The notes beneath the pieces are model-generated. The model worked only from the letters and a program-made list of their open reading frames with translations. It made no database searches and was not told the DNA's origin. The position numbers and the translations under genes are program-made. DNA of 64,000 nt from JAMXLO01 sp963812075. GTDB taxonomy: Bacteria; Pseudomonadota; Alphaproteobacteria; Acetobacterales; Acetobacteraceae. Shown here in pieces: positions 36,169-45,392 of the stretch. The stretch covers positions 248,001-312,000 of the forward strand of contig CAWETN010000019.1 of assembly GCA_963812075.1 (NCBI GenBank), written 5' to 3'. The first letter of the stretch is position 1. Every line of letters begins with the position of its first letter.

Positions 36169-37196
36169 TGAATTTCGACGGGGAGGACGCCGTCACCGTG
36201 GTCGTCCCCGCCTACAACGCCGAGGCGACGCTGGACGAGACGCTGCGCAGCGTGCGCGCCCAGACCCACCGTGCCCTGGAGATCCTCGTCGTGGACGACG
36301 GCTCCCGCGACAGCACGCCCGCGATTGCCCTGGCACACGCGGCGGCCGACCCGCGGGTGCGGCTGATCCGGCAGGACAACGCGGGCGTCGCCGCGGCGCG
36401 CAACCGCGGGATCGGAGAGGCGCGGGCCGCGCTGGTCGCGCCGGTGGACGCGGACGATCTGTGGGCGCCGGCCAAGATCGAGCGGCAGGTCGCGACGTTG
36501 CGCCGAGGTGGCCCACGCGTCGCCCTGGTCTACACCTGGTCGGCGCTGATCGACCAAGAGAGCCGCGTCATCCGCCTTCACGAAGCGACAGCGGAGGGTG
36601 ACGTGCTGGCGCAGCTGTGCCGCGGCAACCTGGTGGGCAACGGCAGCGCCGCGCTGATGCGCCGTGACGCCGTGCTGGAGGCCGGCGGCTACGACCCGAC
36701 GCTCCGCGCACGCGGCGCGCAGGGATGCGAGGACCTGCTGCTCTACTGCCGGATCGCTGCGCGCCACCATGCCGCCGTGGTGCCCGACTTCCTCACCGGC
36801 TACCGGCAGACCGGCGAGACCATGTCGTGGGACCTGGTGACGATGATGCGGTCCTTCCGGCTGGTCGCGGCGGAGCTGCGCGGCCGCCATCCGGAGCTGC
36901 ACGCCGACATCGAAGCCGGCGAGGCTTTCGCCGCACGGTGGCTGCTCGGCCGCGCGCTGTGGGCGCGCGACCTGCGCGCCGCCTGGGCACTTGCCTGGTC
37001 GCCGAACGGGCTCCTGCCCCGCCGCATGCTGGCAGCCATGGCCGCGGAGCTGGGAAGTTTCGCCGCGGCAGTCGCGGGGAGGCGCCTCCGGCGTCTGGCC
37101 GACGGGGTGGTTGGACATCTGCGGCCGCCGACAGCGGCTCTGCCGCGGCAGACCTTCCCCTTGGGCGCGACCCCGGCGAAGGCTGGCGGCGGATGA
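36165..37196 (+). CDS. family 2 glycosyltransferase
   Basis: A 343-residue GT2 enzyme: VTVVVPAYNAEATLDETLRS, VVDDGSRDSTP, VAPVDADDLWAP (DxD metal site) and GNGSAALMRRDAVLEAGGYD. The C-terminal ~80 residues are basic and helical. It shares an ATGA overlap with the fusion gene before it and with the ABC exporter after it, so it works in the same glycan pathway. Donor and acceptor are unknown. Confidence 0.88.
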   Translation: MMNFDGEDAVTVVVPAYNAEATLDETLRSVRAQTHRALEILVVDDGSRDSTPAIALAHAAADPRVRLIRQDNAGVAAARNRGIGEARAALVAPVDADDLWAPAKIERQVATLRRGGPRVALVYTWSALIDQESRVIRLHEATAEGDVLAQLCRGNLVGNGSAALMRRDAVLEAGGYDPTLRARGAQGCEDLLLYCRIAARHHAAVVPDFLTGYRQTGETMSWDLVTMMRSFRLVAAELRGRHPELHADIEAGEAFAARWLLGRALWARDLRAAWALAWSPNGLLPRRMLAAMAAELGSFAAAVAGRRLRRLADGVVGHLRPPTAALPRQTFPLGATPAKAGGG

Positions 37197-39022
37197 CGCG
37201 CGCCGCTCGCACGGAGGGGGCCAGAGGGCGCCGCAGGCTCTCGGCGGCGGAACTGCGATGGCTGTTCCGGCTGGCCGCGCCACAGGCCTGGGCCGGGCCC
37301 CTGCTCGTCGCGCTGGGCTTCGCCGCCTCGCTCGCCGAGACGCTCGGCATCACCCTCGTCGTCGTATTCCTGTACGTCGCAATGGGCCGCGGCACGGAGG
37401 CACCATCCACAGGCGGGCTGCTCGACCCTGTGTTCGCAGCAGTCCGGACACATCTCGGCGACGATAGCAGCGTCGCGGTCGCCGCCATCGTCTTTTTGCT
37501 GATCGCGGCCAAGGCCACGCTCGGCCTCGCCTACGACCTGGTGTCCGCGAGCGTGCGTAACCGGCTGAGCGAGGCGGTGCGCAACGGTCTGCATCGCCGC
37601 TTCCTCGAGGACCCCTACGCCGAGATCCGACAGCACGACCAAGGCGAGCTATTGAACCTACTCGCGACCTCCTCCTGGTCGATCGCGGACGCCTGCTTGT
37701 CGGTCACGCGCGTGCTGATCAACCTTTGCTCGATCGTGGTCTTCGGCGCATTCCTCCTCGGCCTCTCCTGGCGTCTCACCGCGGTGGCGGCGGTCGGCGC
37801 GACCGCCCTTTTTCTGGCGATGCACCTGCTCTCCGGCCGCGCACGCCGCCTGGGCGCCCGGAGCCGGGACGCGCACCAGAGCCTGGCGGTGCGCACGCTG
37901 GTCGTACTGCAGGGAATGCGGACCATCCGCGCCTTCGCGCAGGAGGCGCACTACCAGGCGGTGTTCGAGCGCGCCTCGGCGGAGGCGCGCACCAGCGGCC
38001 TCGGGCTGGAGCGGCTGCACGCTCTGGTCCATCCGGTGACGGAGGTCGGCTACTTTGCCCTGCTCTGCCTGATCGTCGCGGTGGCGGAGGCAGGCGGCAT
38101 CTCCTTCGTGACGACGCTCGCCTGCGTCGCCCTGCTATACCGGCTGCAGCCGCACATGCGCGAGTTGGAAAACCACCTGATCCACCTCGCCCAGCTCGAG
38201 CCGGAGATGCGCTCCGTACTCGGCATGCTCGACAAGGCCAGGGCAGCGGGCTTGCCCTCCGGCGGGCTGCCCTTCGCCGGGCTGCACGAGAGCGTGCGGT
38301 TCGCGGAGGTGACCTTCACCCACCCTGGTGCCGCCCGGCCGGCGCTGTCGCGGGCGAGTTTCACGATCCCCGCCCGCGGCACCACCGCCATCGTCGGCGA
38401 GAGCGGGGCCGGCAAGACGACTGTCGTGAACCTGCTGCTCCGCCTCTACGCCGCCGACGGCGGCGCCGTCCTGGTGGACGGGGTGCCGCTCGATAGGGTG
38501 TCGCGCCCGGACTGGCTGTCGCGCACTGCGGTCGCCGGCCAGGACGTCGAGCTCGTCGAGGGCACGGTGGCGGAGAACATCCGTATGTCACGGCCCGAGG
38601 CGGGAGACGCGGAGGTGTGCGCCGCCGCCGAGCTGGCCGGCGCGCTCGGCTTCATCGAGGCACTGCCGGAGGGGTTCGAGAGCTGGATCGGCCAACAGGG
38701 GCTGAACCTCTCGGGCGGCCAGCGGCAGCGCCTTGGCATCGCCCGGGCGGTGCTTCGGGACCCCGACCTGCTGATCCTGGACGAGGCGACGAACGGGCTG
38801 GAGGCCACGCTGGAGGAAGGGATCCGTGCCGGGCTGCGGCGCGCGTTCGCGGGACGGACGCTGGTGGTGGTGACTCACCGGACGGAGACGGCGCTCGCGG
38901 CGGACCACGTGGTGTGCATCCAGGGTGGTCGGGTCGTCGCCGAGGGGGCGCCGAATGCGGTACTCGGCACGCTCCGCCCCGGCTCGCGCACGTTGCCGGA
39001 GACGTCGGCGGCGGCCGGATAG
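37193..39022 (+). CDS. ABC exporter, fused membrane and ATPase domains
   Basis: A 609-residue half-transporter. The N-terminal half has about six hydrophobic helices (starting LLVALGFAASLAETLGITLV). The C-terminal ATPase has Walker A GESGAGKTT, signature LSGGQRQRLGIARA, Walker B LLILDEATNGLE and the switch VVVTHR. The family exports lipids, oligosaccharides or peptides as homodimers. As the last gene of the glycan operon it most likely moves the finished glycan or glycolipid across the inner membrane. It starts at ATG 37193, overlapping the previous stop. Confidence 0.9.
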   Translation: MTRAARTEGARGRRRLSAAELRWLFRLAAPQAWAGPLLVALGFAASLAETLGITLVVVFLYVAMGRGTEAPSTGGLLDPVFAAVRTHLGDDSSVAVAAIVFLLIAAKATLGLAYDLVSASVRNRLSEAVRNGLHRRFLEDPYAEIRQHDQGELLNLLATSSWSIADACLSVTRVLINLCSIVVFGAFLLGLSWRLTAVAAVGATALFLAMHLLSGRARRLGARSRDAHQSLAVRTLVVLQGMRTIRAFAQEAHYQAVFERASAEARTSGLGLERLHALVHPVTEVGYFALLCLIVAVAEAGGISFVTTLACVALLYRLQPHMRELENHLIHLAQLEPEMRSVLGMLDKARAAGLPSGGLPFAGLHESVRFAEVTFTHPGAARPALSRASFTIPARGTTAIVGESGAGKTTVVNLLLRLYAADGGAVLVDGVPLDRVSRPDWLSRTAVAGQDVELVEGTVAENIRMSRPEAGDAEVCAAAELAGALGFIEALPEGFESWIGQQGLNLSGGQRQRLGIARAVLRDPDLLILDEATNGLEATLEEGIRAGLRRAFAGRTLVVVTHRTETALAADHVVCIQGGRVVAEGAPNAVLGTLRPGSRTLPETSAAAG

Positions 39023-39430
39023 GAGGCACTGGTACCGGTTGTCGCTTACCCCAGTTTCCCGTGAAGAGTGGACTTTGCGGAGGGCCGCGAAATATCCCTT
39101 ACCGTAATGAACGCCGCATACTCAATTCCGGCCACGCACCGACCCCAGCATTTCTTTGACGGCACCGAGGACCATGCTGCTCATGGTGGCGTCCCATGGT
39201 GTGGCTGGATGGGTGCGGACAACGTTGGACACGCGCCAACGCTTTGGCTCTGAAGGATCACAGTCACCGGACGAAAAAGTGGAGCCGAGCAACCTTTGCC
39301 GGGGGAACTCGGTGACCATTCGCCTCGTTGCTCACGCAATACATCTGCGGAGAGACATCTATTGCCAGGCGGGCTGGTGATAACCGGCGTGAGCGCCGGG
39401 GTCGTGAGCGATGCATCCCCCCGGGGCGGT
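39023..39430. other. intergenic region, no supported gene
   Basis: About 400 bases between the glycan exporter and the acyl-CoA dehydrogenase-like gene, of lower G+C than both sides. No gene, hairpin or repeat stands out. Confidence 0.4.
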
Positions 39431-40534
39431 ATGGCGCACCGGCGCCTGCTGCGGAAGGAGCTCGTTGGCGCGGTGGCGGACATGCAGGCCCGTGCTCCTG
39501 CACTCGACCAGGGCAGCGCGTTCCCCGCGGAGGACATCGCACTTCTGCGCCGACTGGGGGCACTCGCCGCGCCTGTCCCGACCGAGCTGGGCGGACTCGG
39601 CCTCGGTACCGAACCCGATGCCGCGCTCGATATCATGGAGGTCTTGCGCCTGATTGGGCGCGGCAATCTGAGCGTCGGACGGCTCTACGAGGCGCATGTC
39701 AATGCGCTCCGCCTCGTCATGCGCGACGGCACCCCGGCGCAGCGGCGGCGAAGTGCGGCGGCCGCGCGCGAGGGCGGTCTGTTCGGTCTCTGGGTGACGG
39801 ATGCGCCGGATGCGCCCGTCGTTCTGAGGGAGGATTCCATGCTGCATGGCGCGAAATCGCCCTGCTCGGGCGCTGGGCACATCCGGCATGCGCTGGTGAC
39901 TGCCCGCCTCGCAACGGGGGCCACGCATATGCTGACCGTCGAGTTGCCGCCGGAGCGGCCAGCGGAGGAGGCGGCATGGCTGATGCAGGGCATGCGCGCC
40001 GCCTGCAACGGGCGCGTCAGCCTCGACGGGATCGCCGCCGGCCGTGACGCGGTGATCGGCGAGGCGGGTGCCTATCTGCGTCAGCCCGAATTCTCGGCCG
40101 GAGCCTGGCGCGGAATGGCGGTCGCGCTCGGCGGGATGGAGGCGCTGGTCGGCGCTATGCGCGAGATGTTGGTGGCGCGCGGCCGTGCCGGGGATCCGCA
40201 TCAGCGCGTGCGCATCGGCGAGGCGCTGATCGCGCTCGAGACCGCGCGCATGTGGGTGCACCGCGCCGCACTGCTGGCCGAATCTGGCACAGGCGATCCC
40301 GGCGATGTCGCGAACGGCGTCAATCTCGCGCGTATCGCCGTGGAGACAGCGGGGCTCGACATCATCCGCCTGGCGCAGCGCGGCCTCGGCCTCGCGGCCT
40401 TCCGCTTCGGCTCGCTTGCCGAGCTGCTGCTGCGCGATCTCGCGACCTATCTGCGTCAGCCCGCGCCCGACATCACTCTCACCGAGGCCGCCACCCACTT
40501 CACCGCGCGCGACCTACCGCCCCTGCCATGCTGA
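39431..40534 (+). CDS. acyl-CoA dehydrogenase-like protein
   Basis: A 367-residue protein of the acyl-CoA dehydrogenase fold: an N-terminal helical part with APVPTELGGLGLGTEPDAAL, a central beta domain and a C-terminal helical domain (MAVALGGMEALVGAMREML, RLAQRGLGLAAF). The usual catalytic glutamate cannot be placed with certainty. Proteins of this type recur beside PIG-L deacetylases and NodS-like methyltransferases, which is exactly the context here. ATG 39431 is chosen; GTG 39377 is possible. It is the only member of this four-gene set without a frameshift. Confidence 0.78.
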   Translation: MAHRRLLRKELVGAVADMQARAPALDQGSAFPAEDIALLRRLGALAAPVPTELGGLGLGTEPDAALDIMEVLRLIGRGNLSVGRLYEAHVNALRLVMRDGTPAQRRRSAAAAREGGLFGLWVTDAPDAPVVLREDSMLHGAKSPCSGAGHIRHALVTARLATGATHMLTVELPPERPAEEAAWLMQGMRAACNGRVSLDGIAAGRDAVIGEAGAYLRQPEFSAGAWRGMAVALGGMEALVGAMREMLVARGRAGDPHQRVRIGEALIALETARMWVHRAALLAESGTGDPGDVANGVNLARIAVETAGLDIIRLAQRGLGLAAFRFGSLAELLLRDLATYLRQPAPDITLTEAATHFTARDLPPLPC

Positions 40535-41275
40535 CCGCGACCGCAATGGTGGCCGGCGAGGCGCAGCGGCGCATGCGGGCGCTGCCCTTCGCCACCGTCG
40601 ACGAGATCGCGCCAGGCAACAGCCTGATCCTGGCGCCGCATCCTGACGATGAGAGCCTTGGATGCGGCGGCCTCATCGCCATGGCGAGCGCGTGCGGACG
40701 CCCGCCCGTCATCGTCGGCGTCACCGACGGCGCTGGCTCGCACCCGACCTCGCGCAGCCATCCGCCGGCACGCCTGCGCGCGACGCGCGCGGCGGAGCTG
40801 CGCGCCGCCGCCGCGATCCTGGGCAGTCGGAGCGGAGCGCGTGCATTTCCTCGGCCTGGCCGACACACGCGCGCCGCTCGCTGGGCCGGACTTCGACGCG
40901 GCCGTCAGAGCCGTTGTCGCGCTGGTTCGCCGTTATCGTATCGCGACGGTCTTCGCGAGCTGGCGCTTCGATCCGCATTGCGATCACGAGGCGACGGCGG
41001 CGCTCGCTGAGGTGGTGGCGCAGGTGGTCGGTGTGCGACTCGCCTTCTACCCGGTCTGGGGCTGGCTCCTGCCGCAGGACGAGGCGCTTCCCGTCGCGTC
41101 GATCGCGGGACGGCGTCTCGACATTGCGGCGGTGCTGCCGAGCAAGCGGCGCGCAATCGCGGCCCATCGTTCGCAATATCCCGACCTCATCACCGACGAT
41201 CCCGGCGGCTTCCGCTTGCCGCGCGCGCTGCTCAGCGTGTGCGAGCAGCCTTTTGAAGTGTTCCTCGCGCCGTGA
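40528..41275 (+). pseudogene. PIG-L family deacetylase with a one-base frameshift
   Basis: From ATG 40528 the frame reads NSLILAPHPDDESLGCGG (the AHPDDE metal-binding signature of LmbE/PIG-L deacetylases) and goes on to ELRAAAAILG. Near 40821-40823 (GGG) the frame is lost. The next frame resumes AVGAERVHFLGLADTRAP and runs to 41275, including FASWRFDPHCDHEAT with the C-terminal metal histidines. Removing one G gives 248 residues, normal for the family. It would remove an N-acyl group from a glucosamine-type sugar. The start overlaps the previous stop. Confidence 0.82.
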
Positions 41276-41837
41276 ATTCGTCTATCGATCCGGCGTATTT
41301 CGATCGACTTTACGCCGCCAATCCGGATCCCTGGCAATTCACGACGAGCGCGTACGAGCGCGAGAAATACGACGTCACGCTGGCGGCGCTACCGGCACGA
41401 TGCGGATCGGCGTTCGAGATCGGCTGCTCGATCGGCGTGCTGACGCGCCGCCTGGCGGAGCGCTGCGACACGCTGCTCGCCGTGGACGTGGCGGAGGCGG
41501 CGCTGGCCGCAGCGCGGCGTCGCTGTGCGGGACCAGGCGAACGTGACGATAGCGCGCATGCAGGTTCCACGAGAATGGCCGGCCGCACGCTTCGACCTCA
41601 TCCTCTTCTCGGAAGTGCTCTACTACCTCTCTTCCGACGATCTCATGCGCACGGCGGCACTGGCGCGCGAGAGCATCGTGCCGGGCGGCCAAGCGTTGCT
41701 CGTGCACTACACGTTGCCGACGGATTATCCGGCAAGCGGCGATCGCCGCGGCGGACGGCTTCATCGCGGCGAGCGGCTTTGCCCCTATTCGGCAGCGACG
41801 CGCAGCGCTGTATCGGCTCGACCTGCTTCGCGCCTGA
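41272..41837 (+). pseudogene. NodS-like SAM methyltransferase with two frameshifts
   Basis: GTG 41272 overlaps the PIG-L stop. The first segment (YFDRLYAANPDPWQFTTSAY, then FEIGCSIGVLTRRLAE) is the NodS N-terminus and SAM motif I. It breaks near 41526. The second segment (RDQANVTIARMQVPREW ... FDLILFSEVLYYLSSDD) is in the next frame to about 41738. The third (AIAAADGFIAASGFAPIRQR, ending YRLDLLRA) is in the remaining frame to TGA 41837. Two one-base deletions restore 187 residues. NodS-type enzymes methylate amino groups of sugars. Two lesions in one short gene favour real decay or locally poor sequence. Confidence 0.8.
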
Positions 41838-42909
41838 GGCCGTCGCGGATGCGGAGCGCGCGGGCGGTCTGCGCCGGCAGCGCTGCGAGGGTCACGCGCG
41901 CGCGGTGACGCAACACCGGGCTCGCCGCCTCGACAGCCGCCCAGGCGGAACCGAAATGCTCACTGGTCACCAACTCCGCAAGCCGGGCCGGAGCGAGGCC
42001 GAGCGCGCGCCGCTTCCCGCACCACGCCGCGTCCTGGCATCGACCAAGTTTCGCGCAGGCGGCGGCGCCGGCACGCCCGACGAAGCGCGTCGGCCGCGGG
42101 CTCGAGCCGCGCATCGAGGAAGGGATCGGGCCGCTCGATGCGGCGGCGCATCGTGTCCGCCATCCCGCCCTGGGCCCGCCCCTCGAGCCGGGCGGAGACG
42201 ATGACGGCAATGTCCGGCGCATGCCGGATGCGCGCATCGATGCGGCGCAGGGCGTTGAAGAAGGCACGGTCCTCTCCGAGCGGCACCGCCGGCATGCCAC
42301 CGGCGCGGCGATAGGCCGCGAGCGTCACGGCAATGCTTGCGCCGGACTCCTCGTCGTGCCGCGGCCAGGGATCGGCGGGATCGGGCTCAAGGAGCGCGCG
42401 CATCTCATCGAGCAGCGCGGCATAGGCACATTCGCGTGCATCGATCGCATGGAGATGCGCGGGGATCCGCTTCGCCCCTTCTGGCTCGATGACCGCGCGA
42501 CCCGCCACCGCGTCCGCGCCCGCTGCGAGCGCCGCCAGATTGGTGGCGATCCAGTCGGGCGCGAGGCGCGCGTCGGCGTCAGTGGTGAGCAGCACGCCGT
42601 CCCGGCCGGCCAGGTCGGCGGCATGTTCCATCGCGATCCGGCGTGCCCGCCCAGCGCAGGCGAAGCATTGGGCAGCGCCACCTCGATCGAATGCACCGGG
42701 AACGGAAGGTGATCGCCGATCGCCCGCACCACGTCGGCCGTTCCGTCGCGGCAATTGTTCAGGCAGAGCACGACGGCATCGATGTGCGGCGCGCGCTGCG
42801 CCGCCAGCGCGAGCAGGCAGGGCCCGATCTCCTCCGCCTCGTCGCGCACGGGGATCGCGACCAGGACAGGCCGGGTGGCAGTCAATCCCGGCCGTCTTCG
42901 TTTCTGCAT
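41785..42909 (-). pseudogene. glycosyltransferase family 2 with two compensating frameshifts
   Basis: On the minus strand from ATG 42909 the frame reads PVLVAIPVRDEAEEIGPCLL (GT2 opening) to ALPNASPA. It is lost near 42652 (one base missing) and resumes GRARRIAMEHAADLAGRDGV and LLTTDADARLAPDWI (TDADA metal motif). Near 42033 an extra G breaks it again, and the tail DAAWCGKRRALGLAPARLAE runs on to 41785. The -1 and +1 cancel, giving 374 residues. The 3' end overlaps the methyltransferase end tail-to-tail by 53 bases. It groups with the acyl-CoA dehydrogenase, PIG-L and NodS-like genes as one decayed modification set. Confidence 0.78.
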
Positions 42910-43112
42910 CAGGGAATCGCCACTCGGATCAATCCTCAGTCCAACGCCCAACATTCACCAGCGTTAGGTTCGGCTTGATCACGAAGTCGGCAAGTCTTCA
43001 GCACTGTCGCGGGCGGCGCGTGAATGCCCGTCGGCTCGCTCGGTCGCCGAGAAGTCGTCACACCCGACGTTTGTCGACTGGTGGGCCAACTTGCAATAGA
43101 CATCGGTCAGGA

Positions 43113-43138
43113 GAGCCGCCCCGGATAGAGGGCGGCTC
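43113..43138 (-). terminator. hairpin downstream of the small minus-strand gene
   Basis: A perfect 8-bp inverted repeat (GAGCCGCC, 10-base spacer, GGCGGCTC) 18 bases beyond the stop of the gene at 43156-43302. There is no T tract. Putative terminator. Confidence 0.4.
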
Positions 43139-43155
43139 GTAACGAGGCGCCGAAA

Positions 43156-43302
43156 TCAGTCCTTTTTATGCTTTTCTGCCGCTTGTTCGTTAATTATCTT
43201 GGCCTGTGCCCCCTCCTGCCCTTCGTGCTCTGCGATGTTCTTGTGCGCTTGCTGATCGGCTTGGGGGATCAGATCTTCGGGCTTCGGTTTTTCATCGGCC
43301 AT
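43156..43302 (-). CDS. 48-residue highly charged small protein
   Basis: ATG 43302 is preceded by an excellent ribosome site (AGGAGGA, 4 bases before the start). The product begins ADEKPKPEDLIPQADQQAHK and ends AAEKHKKD. It is hydrophilic, rich in Glu, Lys, Gln and Ala, lacks Cys and Trp, and is probably helical or disordered. The good start signal, correct amino-acid composition and hairpin after the stop support a real gene below usual size limits. The function is unknown; it could be a stress-type hydrophilic protein. Confidence 0.6.
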   Translation of the reverse strand: MADEKPKPEDLIPQADQQAHKNIAEHEGQEGAQAKIINEQAAEKHKKD

Positions 43303-43929
43303 TCATTCCTCCTGTTCAGCCGTCGTGAAACGCTGCGGGCAACGTCGCGTTCCCTTTGCCCGGCATGATCTCGTCGCCTGATCGGTTAAATTCCTTCGAC
43401 CAACACCGCAGCACCGACTTCGGCTTTGCTATCTTGCGGCTGTACAGACCCGGCGCGAGATGTCCGGTCGTGCCTCCGACCTTCGATACATTCGGCACCC
43501 CAACGAATTGCGCCTACCGCTACCTCTCAACGCAGCCGGACAATTCGCACGGCAATGCCATCGGAGAGCTTGAGAATGGCGGAGCGGATCGGTTCGTGGC
43601 CAAGATTCGAGGGTTTGCGGAGCGGCAGGATCGCGGAGAACTCGCCAGTGGGCGTCGGAACACGCAGCGTTCGTCCAGCGCGGCAGCTCCACTAGCTCGA
43701 GGCTCATGTCACCCATTCGCTGGACACTCCCTACACCGTGGGTTCCGGACGATGCAGGAAATCTTCTCCTGCTGAGAGATACCTCACTTTCTTCAAGGAT
43801 ACGCCTTGCTAATTGCAAAACCGGTGACTGGAAGGTCTCCGCAGGGTTGCTGAACTCAACTGATCAGCATCTCCCCGGGCTTTCATTCCTGTCACCAGAC
43901 TTGTCACTTCAATCAACGGAGGAACGACA
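43303..43929. other. low-G+C intergenic region upstream of the peptide locus
   Basis: About 625 bases with clearly lower G+C than the rest. Several frames of 60-139 codons exist on both strands, but none has both a ribosome site and believable protein character; one ends just at the peptide gene start (43706-43933). It should contain the promoter of the peptide locus. Confidence 0.4.
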
Positions 43930-44028
43930 ATGAAGACGATTCCGATCACCAAGATGCAGCAGATCAAGACCACGCGGGTTCCGGTGACCGTCATCGGCCA
44001 CTACTGCCTGGGCGGCGTGCTGGTGTGA
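43930..44028 (+). CDS. candidate ribosomally made peptide precursor (32 residues)
   Basis: ATG 43930 is preceded by a near-ideal Shine-Dalgarno (GGAGG at 43918-43922, 7-base spacing), the strongest in the neighbourhood. The product has a basic, Thr/Gln-rich N-terminal half (MKTIPITKMQQIKTT) and a hydrophobic C-terminal half ending VIGHYCLGGVLV with a single cysteine. It lies directly upstream of a PqqD-like/M50 protease and an HlyD/ABC exporter, and a strong stem-loop follows 7 bases after the stop. Together these match the layout of a RiPP or signalling-peptide precursor gene. No homologue is known to me; translation and processing are inferred. Confidence 0.55.
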   Translation: MKTIPITKMQQIKTTRVPVTVIGHYCLGGVLV

Positions 44029-44035
44029 CGAAAGT

Positions 44036-44071
44036 CGGTTTCCGCGCGTGGGCGACCATGCGCGGAAACCG
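44036..44071 (+). terminator. perfect 12-bp stem-loop after the peptide gene (attenuator/terminator)
   Basis: CGGTTTCCGCGC at 44036-44047 pairs perfectly with GCGCGGAAACCG at 44060-44071 around a 12-base loop. It starts 7 bases after the peptide stop and 100 bases before the protease start. There is no T run, so partial termination or 3'-end stabilisation of a peptide-only transcript is the likely role. Confidence 0.65.
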
Positions 44072-44171
44072 GTTCTACCAGAGAAGTCGCAGTCGTGACC
44101 GCTGCATGGGGGTCCCGCACTCGATTCGTCCAGATCGGACCGTCGTTCCAGAGACGCGAGGCCAATCCTCG

Positions 44172-45392
44172 ATGGTGACCCCAGTCGTACAGCAGTATCG
44201 TCTGATCTCTCTGTCGTTACAGAACGACGGCGATGGGTACATCGTGGGAAACGCCGAATCTGGCGACTTCTACAAGGTACCGGAAATCGGCGTCAGCATC
44301 CTTCGTATGCTCGATTCTGGCGATAGTGTCGCAGAGATAAAATCCCAGCTTGCGAGTGGCGCGGAGGCCGTCGACGTAGAGGCCTTCGTCAGCCAGATGG
44401 CGCAGATCGGGTTCATACACCCAGAGGGCCATAAGCCCGCGGCGCCGCAGCGCTCGGATGCGTCGGCCGGCAGAACCTTCAGCGTAGACCGGCGCCTGGC
44501 GAGGGCAATCTTCTCACCGCTGGCGCTGGCATGCTTCCTGGCCCTTGTCGCATACGCATTTGTCGATGCAGTCAGGAACCCTGACCTGCGTCTCAACGCC
44601 AATGCTCTGTACATCGAGCAGGACCGGACGCTGCTCCTTGTCCTGGTGCTGGCACTGGCCTCCGTACAGACGGTTCTGCATGAACTCGGACACATGCTGG
44701 CCGCCGCGAGGCACGGGATAAAATCCCGATACGGGATCGGCAATCGCCTGTGGACCATCGTGGCCGAGTTGGATCTCACCGGCATATTGGCATTGCCGAG
44801 GTCACAGCGTTACTTCCCGATGTTGGCCGGCATGCTGGTCGATGTGCTGTCGCTCGCGCTGTTGACCCTGCTGCAGGACGCCTTGCGCCGGCATGGGGCC
44901 GGAGCCTTCTCCATTCAGGTCGTCCAGGTGATGGCTTTGGAGACGGTCATTGCGCTCGCCTGGCAGTTCAATGTTTTTGTCAAGACCGACATCTATTTTG
45001 TCCTGTGTAACTACTTCGGTCACCCGGATCTCGATCGCGATGCACGCGCCTACCTGAATGGGATCGTCCATAGAATGACGTTTGGTCGCCTCGGTCGCGC
45101 GCCATTGGCCAAAGCCGAGCGCAATCTGCTGGTGCTCCGGGCTTTTTCCTTGGTCTGGGCTGCCGGCAGAGTCATGTCCCTGGTCATTCTCTTCACCGTA
45201 TTCCTGCCAACGATGTGGCAATATCTGGCGTCCGCAGTTCAGCTGCTGAATGGCTCGCCGGCATCCGTATGGGCGGCCTGCGATACGATCATCTACGTAT
45301 CGATCATTCTCACCATGTTGGCCACCGGCATGTACATGTGGCTCAGGCATCGGCCGGGCCCCCCGACAGCGATAGAGGGAGTGGGACGATGA
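44172..45392 (+). CDS. fused PqqD-like recognition domain and M50 (site-2-type) membrane metalloprotease
   Basis: A 406-residue protein. Residues ~20-85 (GYIVGNAESGDFYKVPEIGV ... SILRMLDSG) have the PqqD/RRE fold pattern that binds leader peptides in RiPP systems. About six membrane helices follow. The zinc motif HELGH (TVLHELGHMLAA, around residues 170-174) lies in the second helix, and the C-terminal active-site helix has FVKTDIYFVLCNYFG with a conserved Asp. Such fusions (compare YydH-like proteins) are thought to cleave a leader within or near the membrane. ATG 44172 is chosen with GCGAGG upstream; the next gene overlaps its stop. Confidence 0.82.
   Translation: MVTPVVQQYRLISLSLQNDGDGYIVGNAESGDFYKVPEIGVSILRMLDSGDSVAEIKSQLASGAEAVDVEAFVSQMAQIGFIHPEGHKPAAPQRSDASAGRTFSVDRRLARAIFSPLALACFLALVAYAFVDAVRNPDLRLNANALYIEQDRTLLLVLVLALASVQTVLHELGHMLAAARHGIKSRYGIGNRLWTIVAELDLTGILALPRSQRYFPMLAGMLVDVLSLALLTLLQDALRRHGAGAFSIQVVQVMALETVIALAWQFNVFVKTDIYFVLCNYFGHPDLDRDARAYLNGIVHRMTFGRLGRAPLAKAERNLLVLRAFSLVWAAGRVMSLVILFTVFLPTMWQYLASAVQLLNGSPASVWAACDTIIYVSIILTMLATGMYMWLRHRPGPPTAIEGVGR

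Noticed and set aside
31003..42909. Reading the two sugar-modification loci as a Nod-factor cluster
   Set aside because: NodS- and NodB-like domains are present, but there is no NodC-type chitin synthase, NodA acyltransferase or NodI/J pair; only a functional analogy is justified.
43706..43933. 75-codon plus frame ending at the peptide gene start
   Set aside because: ATG lacks a ribosome site and the sequence has no recognisable fold; its overlap with the peptide start looks accidental.
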